Assembly (NCBI GenBank): GCA_014529385.2
Contig: CM043968.1
Span: 9,034,648 to 9,098,647, forward strand
Direction of reading: 5' to 3'
DNA: 64,000 nt
Source of the DNA: Adiantum capillus-veneris
Taxonomy: Eukaryota; Streptophyta; Polypodiopsida; Polypodiales; Pteridaceae
The position numbers and the translations under genes were made by a program. Below, one piece after another: positions 11,601-22,243 of this stretch. The notes below the pieces were generated by a model that did not search any database, was not told the DNA's origin, and saw only the letters and a program-made list of their open reading frames with translations. Numbering within the stretch: position 1 is the stretch's first letter; every line of letters begins with the position of its first letter.

Positions 11601-12248
11601 CACATGTGGAAGTAATGATTGTATAAATGGCTCATGATGGCCACCTTCGGGTTTGCAATATCTTCAAATGTATAGTTATTTTTCTTCTCTGAGTAGACCT
11701 TAATGTCATCCCGCCTCTTAGTCACACTGTCTCCTTTGTTAGAGAGGTCAAGTGCTGCTGCCACCACTTTCTCTTTGATGGCAATCATTGTATTAGGCTT
11801 GCCTTGCAGATCTGTAACTCTGGCTATGCCGTCCTCTTTGATGGTGGTAACAAATTCCCACACTCTTTTAACATCAATCCCTACTTGCAAGGCTTCAAAG
11901 TAGTTGTGTAGATCTAGTTTCTCCAAGTAGTCCCCCATCTTGCTCCTGACAAATTCTTTGAGCTCTTGAGGGATCATGGGTAGTTCCACTGTATTTCCCT
12001 CCGGATCTTTAAACACTTGAGCTCTTGAGGGATCATGGGTAGTTCCGTTGCATTTCCCTCCGGATCTTTAAACACTCCTTGGTACATTCTCAGATCATCT
12101 CAGATCATTGGTTTCTAAGTAGGTCATCTTGAATCCAAGTGCTTGTGGGCTTCAAGGTTCCCTCTCGGATAACAAAAGGCTCCACTTCTTCTAAGTAGTC
12201 CTTGATAGTCATCCTCTTCTTCTTTGCTGGTGACTTTGTGGCTGCCAT
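8657..12248 (-). pseudogene. large coiled-coil protein of retroelement unit 1 (broken)
   Basis: I do not recognise this family. It starts at 12248 (MAATKSPAKKKR, a basic nuclear-signal-like N-terminus). From ~12016 down to 8909 one frame stays open for ~1,000 codons apart from about six nonsense codons (near 11199, 11095, 11086, 10068, 9780 and 9720). A 59-bp tandem duplication at 11961-12078 shifts the frame near the start. Order of parts: N-terminal globular region with PPQKYMMPPGAIATTFTWAM; Pro/Glu/Lys-rich linker; ~350-residue heptad coiled coil (10978-9660); C-terminal globular region with VDSQPKWR and SPDLSC; end at 8657. The copy at 22244-25627 is homologous throughout but much diverged. 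It occupies the env-like position between pol and the 3' LTR. I see no clear membrane segment. Function unknown; a structural or nucleic-acid-binding role is inference. Confidence 0.8.
11961..12078. repeat. 59-bp tandem duplication disrupting the coiled-coil ORF
   Basis: AGCTCTTGAGGGATCATGGG... recurs at 11961 and 12020 with three mismatches. Because 59 is not a multiple of three it shifts the reading frame near the N-terminus of the coiled-coil gene. Confidence 0.9.
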
Positions 12249-12412
12249 GGATCCTGTTGCACTCAATAGTCCAAAGTTAGCATTTTTTTACAGATTAGCT
12301 GATTAACTGAGTTCTGACTACCCAAATGACTTGAAATTGAAATAAGAACTCAAAAGGGACTAGGGAAGCCCTGCATGTGTCCACAGTAGGTTTTTGGCTG
12401 AAAAACGAGCAT

Positions 12413-13292
12413 GTAGACATCCTACGCGTAGAATGTCTACCTTCTCTGATTTTGTTGAAACTTGGCATGTTGGTGGCCCTTGACCTGTGCAACATGGCTA
12501 TGTACCTGGCATTTGGTTTGGACATCAAAAAGTGAAATTTTGAGTAGATTTAGGCTTTTGGCTCACATAATGGGTAGGTTGTCCTATATGGATAGGCAAA
12601 TGATATCCAATTGACTTGAAATTTGATATATAGGCTTCTTATACCATGTAAAAGACTCCCATGATGTCAATTCCTGCACAGAAGGTCAATATGACCTAGG
12701 AGACATCCTACGCGTAGGATGTCTCTTTTCTCAGAATGGCTTGATTTTGGTTATGTGGGTAGCCCTTAGCATGTAGAACATGGCCCTGCTCTTAGATTTT
12801 GATTTGGATAAGCATTGGTGTTGTTAGGAGCATATGTAGTGTTTTTAGGCTCAGAAAAGTGCATCTTGGAGGTTTTGGAGGTCTTGGAGGTTCTGGCTTG
12901 CAATTTGATATATGAGTTGGTGAAGATGTTATAAAGATATCTAGAATTGAAAAACACCAGCTGGAGGTCAAATAGGGCATTTAGACATCCTACGCGTAGG
13001 ATGTCTATTTCATTATTTTTCATATTCGACCCCACAGTTAGCTTGGCAATGTGCTAATGAGTATATTGTGCAAGTTTCATGTGATTTGGACTAGTTTTGG
13101 TAGGTCTATAACCCATTATTGCCTCTATGCTCTGACTTTTCGTTTTTTGATGCATATGAGGTCAACTCTTGTCCAAATGTGATGAAACTTGACAGCTAGC
13201 ATGTATAAGCTATATAGAAGCTGTGTATGAGGTGAGATATTGAGTTTGGTGCCCAAACATGGCCTTGAGACATCCTACGCATAGTATGTCTC
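12413..13292. repeat. palindrome array of unit 1 (four copies, ~285-bp spacing)
   Basis: Four palindromes share the core ACATCCTACGCGTAGGATGT. 12413-12440: 28 bp, one mismatch. 12700-12725: 26 bp, perfect. 12982-13007: 26 bp, perfect. 13267-13292: two changes. Centre-to-centre spacing is 286, 282 and 285 bp. The DNA between them is only loosely similar from unit to unit, so the palindromes are better kept than their surroundings. The array lies just upstream (minus strand) of the coiled-coil gene. Confidence 0.95.
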
Positions 13293-13356
13293 CTAATGAA
13301 TTTTTTATGGGAAGTGCTACTAGTATATGCCTTGAGCTCCCCTGAGTCCCCTTTAA

Positions 13357-14693
13357 CACTAGGTTGGTAACCTAACAGGACATAAAAGTGTCCTTTCATG
13401 GTTTTGAAAAAAACGTCCAAAACCATAGTAGATCCACTCATTTTGTAAAATCCTTTCATGAGGTTATAGTTCAAGGCCTACTACACATGTAAAAAATAAG
13501 AAACTTGTAAAATTTCTCATATTTTGGTCACACCAAGCCTCCAAAGTTGATGGACCAGTACATTTTCACTAAAACAGTCATTTCTTACGTTTTGTTGCAT
13601 AAAAATAATATTAGGGATTTTTGTAGGACTTGAGATAAATTCCCTAGTTAACTTCAATGGGTTGGTGAATAGAACATATGATTGCTTCTCACTCACTATT
13701 TTTTGTTTTTCCAAAAGAAATAGGTACGAAAAAGTTGAATTTTTACCATTCTGCAAACCTATCATCAAAGTTACTATAGCCACGCTCAATACAAATAATA
13801 TATGCATGTTTTCTTAGTTCCCTATTGTCCTTTAGGTTCATAAGGAGCCATGGAGCATGTCAAAAGAATAATACATCTCTTACCAAGGGGAATCTTGGGG
13901 ACAAAGATGAAGTGCTAAATACAGCAAACATGAAAAAACTGGGTTCAACATTATGAGTTGTAGAATACCATAGAAACTATTCAATATCTAGCCAAATTTG
14001 ATTCTTATGACTAGATATGGTTACTACCTACAAAATGCATGTAGTTGTCACAAGAAACTAACAATATTGAAAAAGCTATACTTGATATACTAGAATGTTT
14101 CGTTTTTTTCTATAATTGAAAAAATCAACCATCGTTGTCTAGTATGAAAAATAGGGTATTAGGTACCCCAAAACTCAAGGAATATTAGCTTTATGTTACA
14201 ATATGCAACATAGAAAATCAAAACTGCATTTGGATATCATGAATGCCACCAAAAAAATCATAGAAGAGCTAAAATTGGCTTAAAAACAGGATTTGACAAC
14301 TTTTGTAATTTGGTCATAACTTACAACTTTAACATTTATTTTTTCCTAGAAGCATCAGGACATGTGAGGACTCTAAAGATAGTTCTCTAGCATTATAGAC
14401 CTCACAAACATGAATTCTAGAGTGGTATAGTTGCAAAAAGTTGAAAAAAGCCAAAAACAGGACCCATTTTTTCACACATTTTAGGTTGTGAAATGTTGTG
14501 CAAGGACAAGGTTAAAAATGGAATTGATATTCCAAAAAAATGTCAAGTTTTTTTCAGCTCATGAGACAACTTTCTAGATAGATAGAACCTCAAAATCTAT
14601 TTTTAAACTCTTGACATAATTCAAGGAAAATGGTCACTTAACAGGACATAAAAGTGTCCCAGGACATAAAAGTGTCCCATTACCAACCTAGTG
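13357..14693. mobile_element. non-autonomous DNA element with TTAA target duplication
   Basis: The 14-bp terminal inverted repeat CACTAGGTTGGTAA at 13357 is matched in reverse at 14693. Both ends are flanked by TTAA (13353-13356, 14694-14697). Subterminal GGACATAAAAGTGTCC occurs once at the left and twice at the right. The 1.3-kb interior is AT-rich with only short ORFs, so it is a MITE-like passenger. TTAA duplication is known for piggyBac and Kolobok families; because TTAA is palindromic, part of it could instead be terminus. It is inserted in the spacer of unit 1. Confidence 0.8.
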
Positions 14694-14697
14694 TTAA

Positions 14698-16232
14698 GCC
14701 TTATTTCAATAAAAAAGTCAAAAAGATAGATAGAAACTCCCTGTTTGGCTTTTCGAGCCTCTGAGTCGTTTTTTGACTCTTGGAGTGCTTTTCGGTGATG
14801 AAATTTCTTGATGTTAGTCTCCATAGTTTCATGGTTCCTTGGGGATCCTTGCCATATGGTTTTTGTTGGCTTTGGCTTCATTGGAGCTCCGTTTGGCGAT
14901 TTGTCGCTCTGGAAGCACCCGTGGTTGCGTTTGCATGTCGTCAATGACTTGTGGTGGTCTACCACCATAGGAATTGGTTGTTGATGGTCTAGGAAAGTCG
15001 CTCGTGAAGTTTGGTAACGGACATGCATCCGGTTTGGTCGTGAGATCCAGTTGACGCTTTGTGTGTCTGATGCCGCTTCTGAAGCTTAGTCCCGCTTCGG
15101 GTCGCCTTATGGCCATGTGGGCTATATAGCCTTGTAGAGCATGTTGAGATGCTCCTACCCATGAGTTTTGGTAGCATTTGGGAGACTTTCCACCGATTTA
15201 GCACTTGGTGGCCTCTTACAGGGCTGTAGAAGTTATGGTTTTTCCCAATGGTTTTTTGTTGCCTTTGTGCATTCAAGAGTGGTCTCCTATGCTAGGGTAA
15301 ACCCCCTGTGAAGCATTATTGCTATTGGGTTAGCCGTTAGGTGGCTACCTCTATCTGTAGGTCTCTACTGCTCGTTCCCCGTGTGAACCCTACACTAGTT
15401 TTCGCGATAAAACATCAAACATACGCAAAAAGCTCAAGGTGCTGAGCCTACCTCTCATATTTGGAGCATGTCGAGTGGTCGTGCACGTCGTAGAAGTAGC
15501 TAGAAGTCCGGTTCGCTCTAGGTGGCTAGAGCTCTCTCTCAAGAAGGAAATAGTAGAAATGAGCTCTAAGTGAAGTGAAAAAATCTTATAATGGGGGTCC
15601 CCGAACCACTTTCTATGAAATTTGACATGTACTCCCAACTTCTTGCGAGATGTGGTTTAGGCTCGAAAAGTTCTTGATTTGGACTCCGTTTGCCTAGTTT
15701 CCGAGAAATTTGACGTTTCGGTCAAAATCTGGCCAAAACACGCCTTCCGCTCCATTCACATAATTGCACCCCCATTGTACCATAGGTTTTCCTATAGTCA
15801 CTGATTATCCTCATATTTTTTGTTTTTCATTATGACCATATTTCACTTGCTTTTTGTATTTTTAAAGTTTTTCTGCCGATAATTAGTAAAATTAAAAAAA
15901 AATAGTAAAATAAACCCAAAAAATCCCCAAAAATCACTATAACTCAAAAACATCACCGCAGAACACTATGTACACTCACATGCAATTTTCATGGCCAGAT
16001 TTTTCCGTTTTACCAATATTTTGCCCGAAAAATGACTATTTTTACATATTTACACACACCTAGAGGCCTAATTTGGCGTTTGGCCCCATATACTTGTATA
16101 TTCGTGCTGTATAAGGACATATGTACTTACGTTAGTCCAGAAAATTGCGCAATCAAACAAAAACCCTTCAAAATAGTCGAAAACATGCCCTTTTTTACTC
16201 TTTTTACATTCATTGGGTCCACATTGAGAATG
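14698..16232 (-). other. spacer between coiled-coil gene and pol, unit 1
   Basis: Non-coding. The part from ~15,430 to 16,225 is homologous to 27.45-28.43 kb of unit 2 (shared CCTACCTCTCATAT, GCGAGATGTGGTTTA and a CCCATATA zone). It could contain a promoter for the downstream coiled-coil gene, but I cannot pick one with confidence. Confidence 0.5.
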
Positions 16233-16247
16233 CCTCCCCCCCTCCTA
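16233..16247 (-). promoter_or_regulatory. internal polypurine tract, unit 1
   Basis: On the minus strand AGGAGGGGGGGGAGG, followed by GCATTCTCAA rather than an LTR-type TG. It shares extended sequence with the PPT at 28440-28453 and resembles the 3' PPT modules at 8605 and 22194. Lack of a directly abutting TG suggests a central PPT rather than a second LTR boundary. Confidence 0.6.
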
Positions 16248-16355
16248 ATCGGAGTCCTCCTGAATGACAAGGTATCGCTGTGGGGTATGTGCAGTGCATG
16301 GGTTAAAAATTGTGCTAATGCGTGGCCTTATAATGTGGCCCTATCTGATGCATAC

Positions 16356-17640
16356 TTAGTCAATGCATGGAAAAATTAATGTTGTGCGAGAGGAGGGAAT
16401 AAGCAAGATGCTTATTGGCATTCGACGTCGAGGTTTCCTGTTTGTTGTTGATTTGGTTGGTTGATTTTCTTTGCAAGTAAAAGTTGTAACTCTATAGCTC
16501 TTTGTTTGATCGTCGTCTTTGCGAAGGTTGCTTGGTTTGCCGCTACTGTCGATATGGCCGTGGTTGTCTCCGTGGAGAGAATTGCCGTGGCTGAATTGGC
16601 CGTAGTCTTTTTCTCTTTTGCTTACCATTTGTAGATTTGTTTTGGAGGCTTTTGTAGGTTTATTGCCTCGTCCTTGGTCGTCATTGTTGTTCTGCTGATC
16701 GGCACCCACATAGATCGGTTTGCCAGTTTCATATGTATTGAGTGTCTGGCTGCTGGTGTTGCTTGTACTGAAGGGAGTTCCTATTGCTTTGTTTTGGGGA
16801 TCCAAATGCGAGTCGTATTTAAGTGGTCACTGAGCATTCTCTTCGGGATCCATGTCGTTTTTATTCCCTTGGTTGTTGGTTTAACTGTGTTCTTCTGTTG
16901 ACTTCGGCTGTTGTATTGTGGTTTGTATGCCAGGTCGCCTCTATCCTTCCGTACCCATACTTGTTTTTCGCGTGTTGCTAACCTTGATCTATTCACTGTT
17001 GTCTGTGTTGTCTTATTTTTGTAGTGAACATGGTTGGTTGTTCCCTGGTGGTTCTCCATGGGTATCGTGTTGTGCTTTATTGGCACCCATCCTTGTTGTT
17101 CTTTATCCCGTGATGGTGGTGCTATTATCTGGTTCTTACGGGTTGTCTGAGCAAAGGCTACCACCTGTTGTTCTTGTGTATGTTGAAGTTTGACTGTATC
17201 CAAATTCCAATCTATCTGCACATTATACTCTTTCTGCCAAAGTTGTCCCAATAACATGGGGTGTAGTGTGCTCGCATCCTCAACCACATAAAACTTGTGA
17301 GGGTAAACATACTGATGTATTTGTACATGCAATATTGTCCAGCCCAATGTTCCTAGCGAATGTGATGTACTACTTTCCAACACTTGTTGAGTAGGATGGA
17401 GTTGTTCCTGAAGCTTGAGCTGTTTATATAATTTGTAAGAGATCAGATTTTCTTGAGCTCCGGAATCAAGCAATGCCGTCGATTCAACTTGATTGCTACC
17501 CATTTTGATTGCAATTATCAGTTTCATTGTGTCTTCATCAAAATTCGTTAATCGAATAGCATTTATTCGCAACGATGATCCACTTTGTTGTTGTTGTCGT
17601 AGAAGCCTTCTTTTTGCAATGCGTTCTTTTGCTTCTGCTT
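16356..17640 (-). pseudogene. aspartic protease plus basic tail located after integrase, unit 1
   Basis: Retropepsin-like domain. In the ORF at 17572-16781, ALLDSGA (catalytic Asp at residue 36) is followed by a hydrophobic beta pattern and the second conserved block MLLGQLWQKEYNVQIDWN. The frame runs back upstream through a Gln-rich linker to EAKERIAKRR, which also follows integrase in unit 2, so the protease looks C-terminally fused to integrase. A Gln/Thr/Lys-rich tail follows with repeated VWVRK, TWIPKR and IWIPK motifs, continuing in another frame to 16356. Such a protease normally lies between gag and RT. Its role would be polyprotein processing; the tail may bind RNA (inference). One frameshift in the tail. 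Confidence 0.82.
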
Positions 17641-19241
17641 GTGCTTCTTCTCGTACCCTTCGGTTTCTCCTTCATCCGTTGTTTTTCTTGATGGATTTGT
17701 TGAAGCATATCCTGTGTTAGTGGTAAATGATACTTTTTAAACCGACACCCACTAATCCAATTTGGCATTTCTTCTCCTGCCAATGTAGCAAGTTTGACAA
17801 CTCCACTTAAATGTGATAAGTCACTAATCACAAAGGGTCCCATCCCTCGCTTTTTAAGTTTCTTGGCATGTTGCTTCAAAGTATAAACAAGTACATAATC
17901 ACCTGTTTTGAACTCTTTCATACGCACATGCTTGTCAAAAAACTCTTTTTGTCTTCTCTTTTTAGCATAGATCGAAACTACAGCTCTCAGTCGAAGTTCA
18001 TCTAGCTTTTCAAGATCATATATTCTTGAAGAGAGTTCATGGCCTGTCCATTCTAAGCGTTTCGCTACTCGTAGAGTTGGAACTAAAAACTCTATGGGTA
18101 ATATAGCATTTAGACCAAACACCATGTTGTACGGTGTTATTCCGATTGATGTTTTGTAAGCTACCCTGTATGCCCATAGTGTTGAGTGTAATTGTTAATC
18201 ACAATCTGTCCTTGACTCTGATAGAATTTTACTCAAAACAGTGCATAGTGTTTTATTTGTGGCTTCAGCTTGTCCATTTGCCTGTGGATGATATGGGGCA
18301 AATTTTCTATGTATGACCATGAATTCCTCTAACAGGTATTCATTGACTTCATTAAGAAAATGTGTTCCTCGATCACTGACAATTTCTATTGGTAATCCGT
18401 ATCGTACAAAGACATTCTCATACAAAAATTGTGTAGTGGTTATTGCGTCTGCTTTTTGTGTTGCTTTGGCTTTAACCCATTTCGTGAGATAGTCCATAGC
18501 CACAATAATATATTGGGTATGGGTGCGATATGTAGGGGGTGAAATAGATCCCACAAAATCAATTCCCCATTTTGCAAATACCTGTGCTCCCATCATTGGC
18601 CGTAGTGTCATCTCCTCTCTCTTTTTCGGCACCTTAGTGCGTTGACATGTGTCACAACGCTTTACAAACTCCTCGGCATCCATGTGTAATGTAGGCCACC
18701 ATATTCCTGCGATCAAGACAATTTTTGTCGTCTTATTGCCTGAAAAATGGCCTCCACCTATTCCTCCATGTGCGTGTTCTAGAATCAGCAGGTATTCACT
18801 TTCACTTGCACAGATTCTAAGTTGATTGTCCTTTCCTCTCTTATAGAGTTGATTTCCAATTAAATTAAAGTCTCGAGCCTCTAACTCTATAGCCCTTTTT
18901 TGCACTTTTGTTATGTTTTCAGGAAATATCCTTGTTGTTAAGAAATCAATGATATATTGACTGCATGCAGGTGCAATGTTTACATGAAACAATGTCGCGT
19001 GATCCACCATTCGTTTGGCACTACATATAGTACAATTGTTAACATAAGCATGTGTGTCAGTATACAAAGTTGGCCAATAAACTCCTAAGTGTTTCAATCT
19101 TTGGTGTGTTTTCATTGTTGAACAATGAAATGCACAATTCTGGATGTGTGCTTCTTCAAGATAACACTCGAATTCCTCTGGATTTATACATAATCGTAGA
19201 ATTTGGTCTGAACCTAGATGGTACAGTCTTCCTGCAATCAA
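17641..19241 (-). pseudogene. gypsy integrase with two N-terminal zinc modules, unit 1
   Basis: In the 348-residue block 19241-18195, a first H2C2 zinc module has H32, H39, C70, C73 (in LEEAHIQNCAFH...CTIC). A second has H158, H165, C196, C199 (in HAHGGIGGGHF...CDTCQRTK). The DDE core follows: D228 (WGIDFVG), D290 (VSDRG) and E326 (NGQAEATNKT), giving D,D-35-E. A stop near 18193 separates this from 18125-17640, which carries the C-terminal part (FKTGDYVLVYTLKQ...GVVKLATLAGEEMPNWISG). The enzyme would insert element cDNA into host DNA. The duplicated zinc module is shared with unit 2. No chromodomain seen. Confidence 0.87.
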
Positions 19242-19259
19242 TTGAAAGTTTTTTGTTTG

Positions 19260-20752
19260 TCAAAATGTTTGATGTTTGGATCTGTCCTCCTTGTTATCAA
19301 ATCTTCCTCCAAAGGAAAGAATGCTAACAATTTCTTGAGACCATTTGGGTATCATTTCAATATTGAAAAGATAAGCATCAGGTATGTCATCATCTACTCC
19401 TTCAGGAGCTTCCCCGTTTTGTATCCTTGAAAGATGATCCGCCCGTAGATGAGCTTTACCCTTTTCTACTACCACTGTGAAGTCAAACTCTAGCAATATA
19501 ATAAACTAGCGTACAATTCTCTCAGTATTGCATGGTTTATTTACTAGATACAAAAGAGCTTGATGATATGTGAAGAACACAAATTTGTTTGCAAGCAAGG
19601 AATGCCGAAATTTCTTTACAACATAAATCATTCCTAATCCCTCTCCTTTCGTGGTGGTGTAATTCTTTTCTGCACTATTTAGCTATCGGCTTGCATAACA
19701 AACTCGAAAATCCATTGTTCCGTCTCCAGGTTGAGACAGAATACTCCCAATTTCATATGTAGATGCATCAATGTGAACATGGAATATCTTTTCCCAATCT
19801 GGTGTTTTAAGTACAGGTGCTGATACAAGGTTTTCCTTAAGCTTTTGGAATGAAGTTTCACACTCCTCAGTCCAGTCGAAACTGACTAATAAGCGATATA
19901 GTGGTTGTGCAATGACCGCATACATATATATATGAATCTTCGATAATATCCGCAGTGTCCCATGAAGGATTGTACTTGTTTGGCATTAGTAGGCCTAGGC
20001 AAGTCTACAATGACTCTAATTTTGTCTAGGTCAATGGTTATGCCATTTCTTGAGACAATATGTCCTAAGATGCGGCCTTGCCTAACCCTAAAAATGCACT
20101 TTTTTGGGTTGAGACAGATTTGATATGTTCTGCACTTCTCAAATACCTTTTGTAAATGGTCAATATGTTCTTCTCATATAAGAGAGTGGACACAGAGATC
20201 ATCCATATATATTTCTAAGAATATTCTCATGTATTGTTTGAACGCATGAGTCATTAACCTTTGGAAGGTAGCTGGGGCATTGGTTAGGCCAAAACGCATA
20301 ACTCTATACGCATATATTGCCCACTATGTGGCAAATACTGTTTTGTGTTGATCCTCTATTGCAATTTCCAATTGGTTATACCCCAAAAACCCATCTAAAA
20401 AGGAATAAACCCGTTTTCCAGCCACCCTCTTAAGAACATGTTCTGTGATCGGCAAGGGATAATTATCCCTTATTGTGGCTGCGTTCACTTTTTTGAGGTT
20501 CACACACACACGCAGCTTTTCGTTCTTTTTGGGGACAATCACAATGGGTGACACCCAATCTGTATGCTCGATTTCATAGATGAATTTAGCATCCATCAGC
20601 TTGTCAATCTCTTCTTTGATTCGTTTAGCTAATGTTTCATTATATGTGTAAGGACGTTGTTTGCTCGGTTTGGCATATGATTTCAAAGGAATTGTATGTT
20701 GGCATATCGATGGATCAACTCCTTTGAGGTCTTTGTAGGACCATGCAAACAC
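19260..20752 (-). pseudogene. gypsy reverse transcriptase and RNase H, unit 1
   Basis: RT begins near FAWSYKDLKGVDPSICQH (20752) and shows WVSPIVIVPKKN, LRVCVNLKKVN, FLDGFLGYNQLEIA and, past a stop near 20322, RVMRFGLTNAPATFQ and the YMDD active site (~20200). The thumb/connection follows, then RNase H (19925-19683) with FHVHIDAST (catalytic Asp), SAEKNYTTT and NTERIVR, ending with the tether VVVEKGKAHLRADHLSR at ~19460. At least four in-frame stops make it inactive. It is closely related to 37.0-38.1 kb of unit 2. Confidence 0.88.
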
Positions 20753-21190
20753 ATCTTTATACTTCTTGAGAAGTTGTGATAGCCTTTCTTCTTCTTCATG
20801 CTCTAAATCAGTTGCTATATAGACAGGCTAAGGCTCTTTGCCTGGCACAGCGAGGTCTATCCATTTTGCATTTTCCGGCCCATCGAAAGATTCCTAGTTT
20901 ATTCTTTCCCTTACTGGTGGTGTCATTATGATTTTTTTGTCTTGGATGGTGAATTTTCAATAGTGGGATGATACATTCATATTTCCTTTTTTTGAATCCT
21001 CCTTACCGTCACTTTCTCCCTTAGTAGTCCATACCTCTCGTAATGACCGTTTTAGTTCTTGGTATTTCTTTTTACGCTCCATTTTGGTCCACTCTGGATC
21101 TTTTGTCTTTTCGTGTTTTGATTGTTGAGATTTTCTTGATTTTGTTTCTATTTTAGTCTTCCGTTCTTGTTTTATTTCCTCATGCGTCCT
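20753..21190 (-). pseudogene. pre-RT linker, unit 1 (5' truncated)
   Basis: Continues the frame upstream of RT (YIATDLEHEEEE-like acidic helix, then a Lys/Glu-rich segment with MERKKKYQELKRSLREVW). It matches the 38766-38350 segment of unit 2. Homology stops at about 21.2 kb, where the next LTR begins, so gag and the rest of the 5' end of unit 1 are missing here. Confidence 0.65.
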
Positions 21191-22193
<1,003 letters not shown>

Positions 22194-22231
22194 CTCCCCC
22201 CCCCTCCTAGTTCATGTCTACCACGACATGA
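22194..22231 (-). promoter_or_regulatory. polypurine tract and adjacent hairpin, unit 2
   Basis: On the minus strand CTAGGAGGGGGGGGGAG abuts the LTR start. Next to it TCATGTCTACCACGACATGA (22212-22231) folds with 7-bp arms, matching the hairpin at 8621-8640 of unit 1. Confidence 0.8.
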
Positions 22232-22243
22232 CTGGCTTTGTCT

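Larger units (their letters stand above)
5056..21190 (-). mobile_element. retroelement unit 1: pol, protease, palindromes, coiled-coil gene, LTR (5' truncated)
   Basis: Envelope for the parts described separately. Read on the minus strand: pre-RT, RT, RNase H, double zinc, integrase, protease, internal PPT, spacer, palindrome array, coiled-coil gene, 3' PPT, LTR. The same order recurs in unit 2, the reason for treating pol and coiled-coil gene as one element. The alternative is two element families inserted side by side twice. It holds two later insertions, the gag-only copia and the TTAA element. Confidence 0.6.

Noticed and set aside
12413-13292. CRISPR-like array (regular palindromic repeats)
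   Set aside because: Spacing is ~285 bp, spacers are related to each other, there are no cas genes and the context is a plant retroelement.
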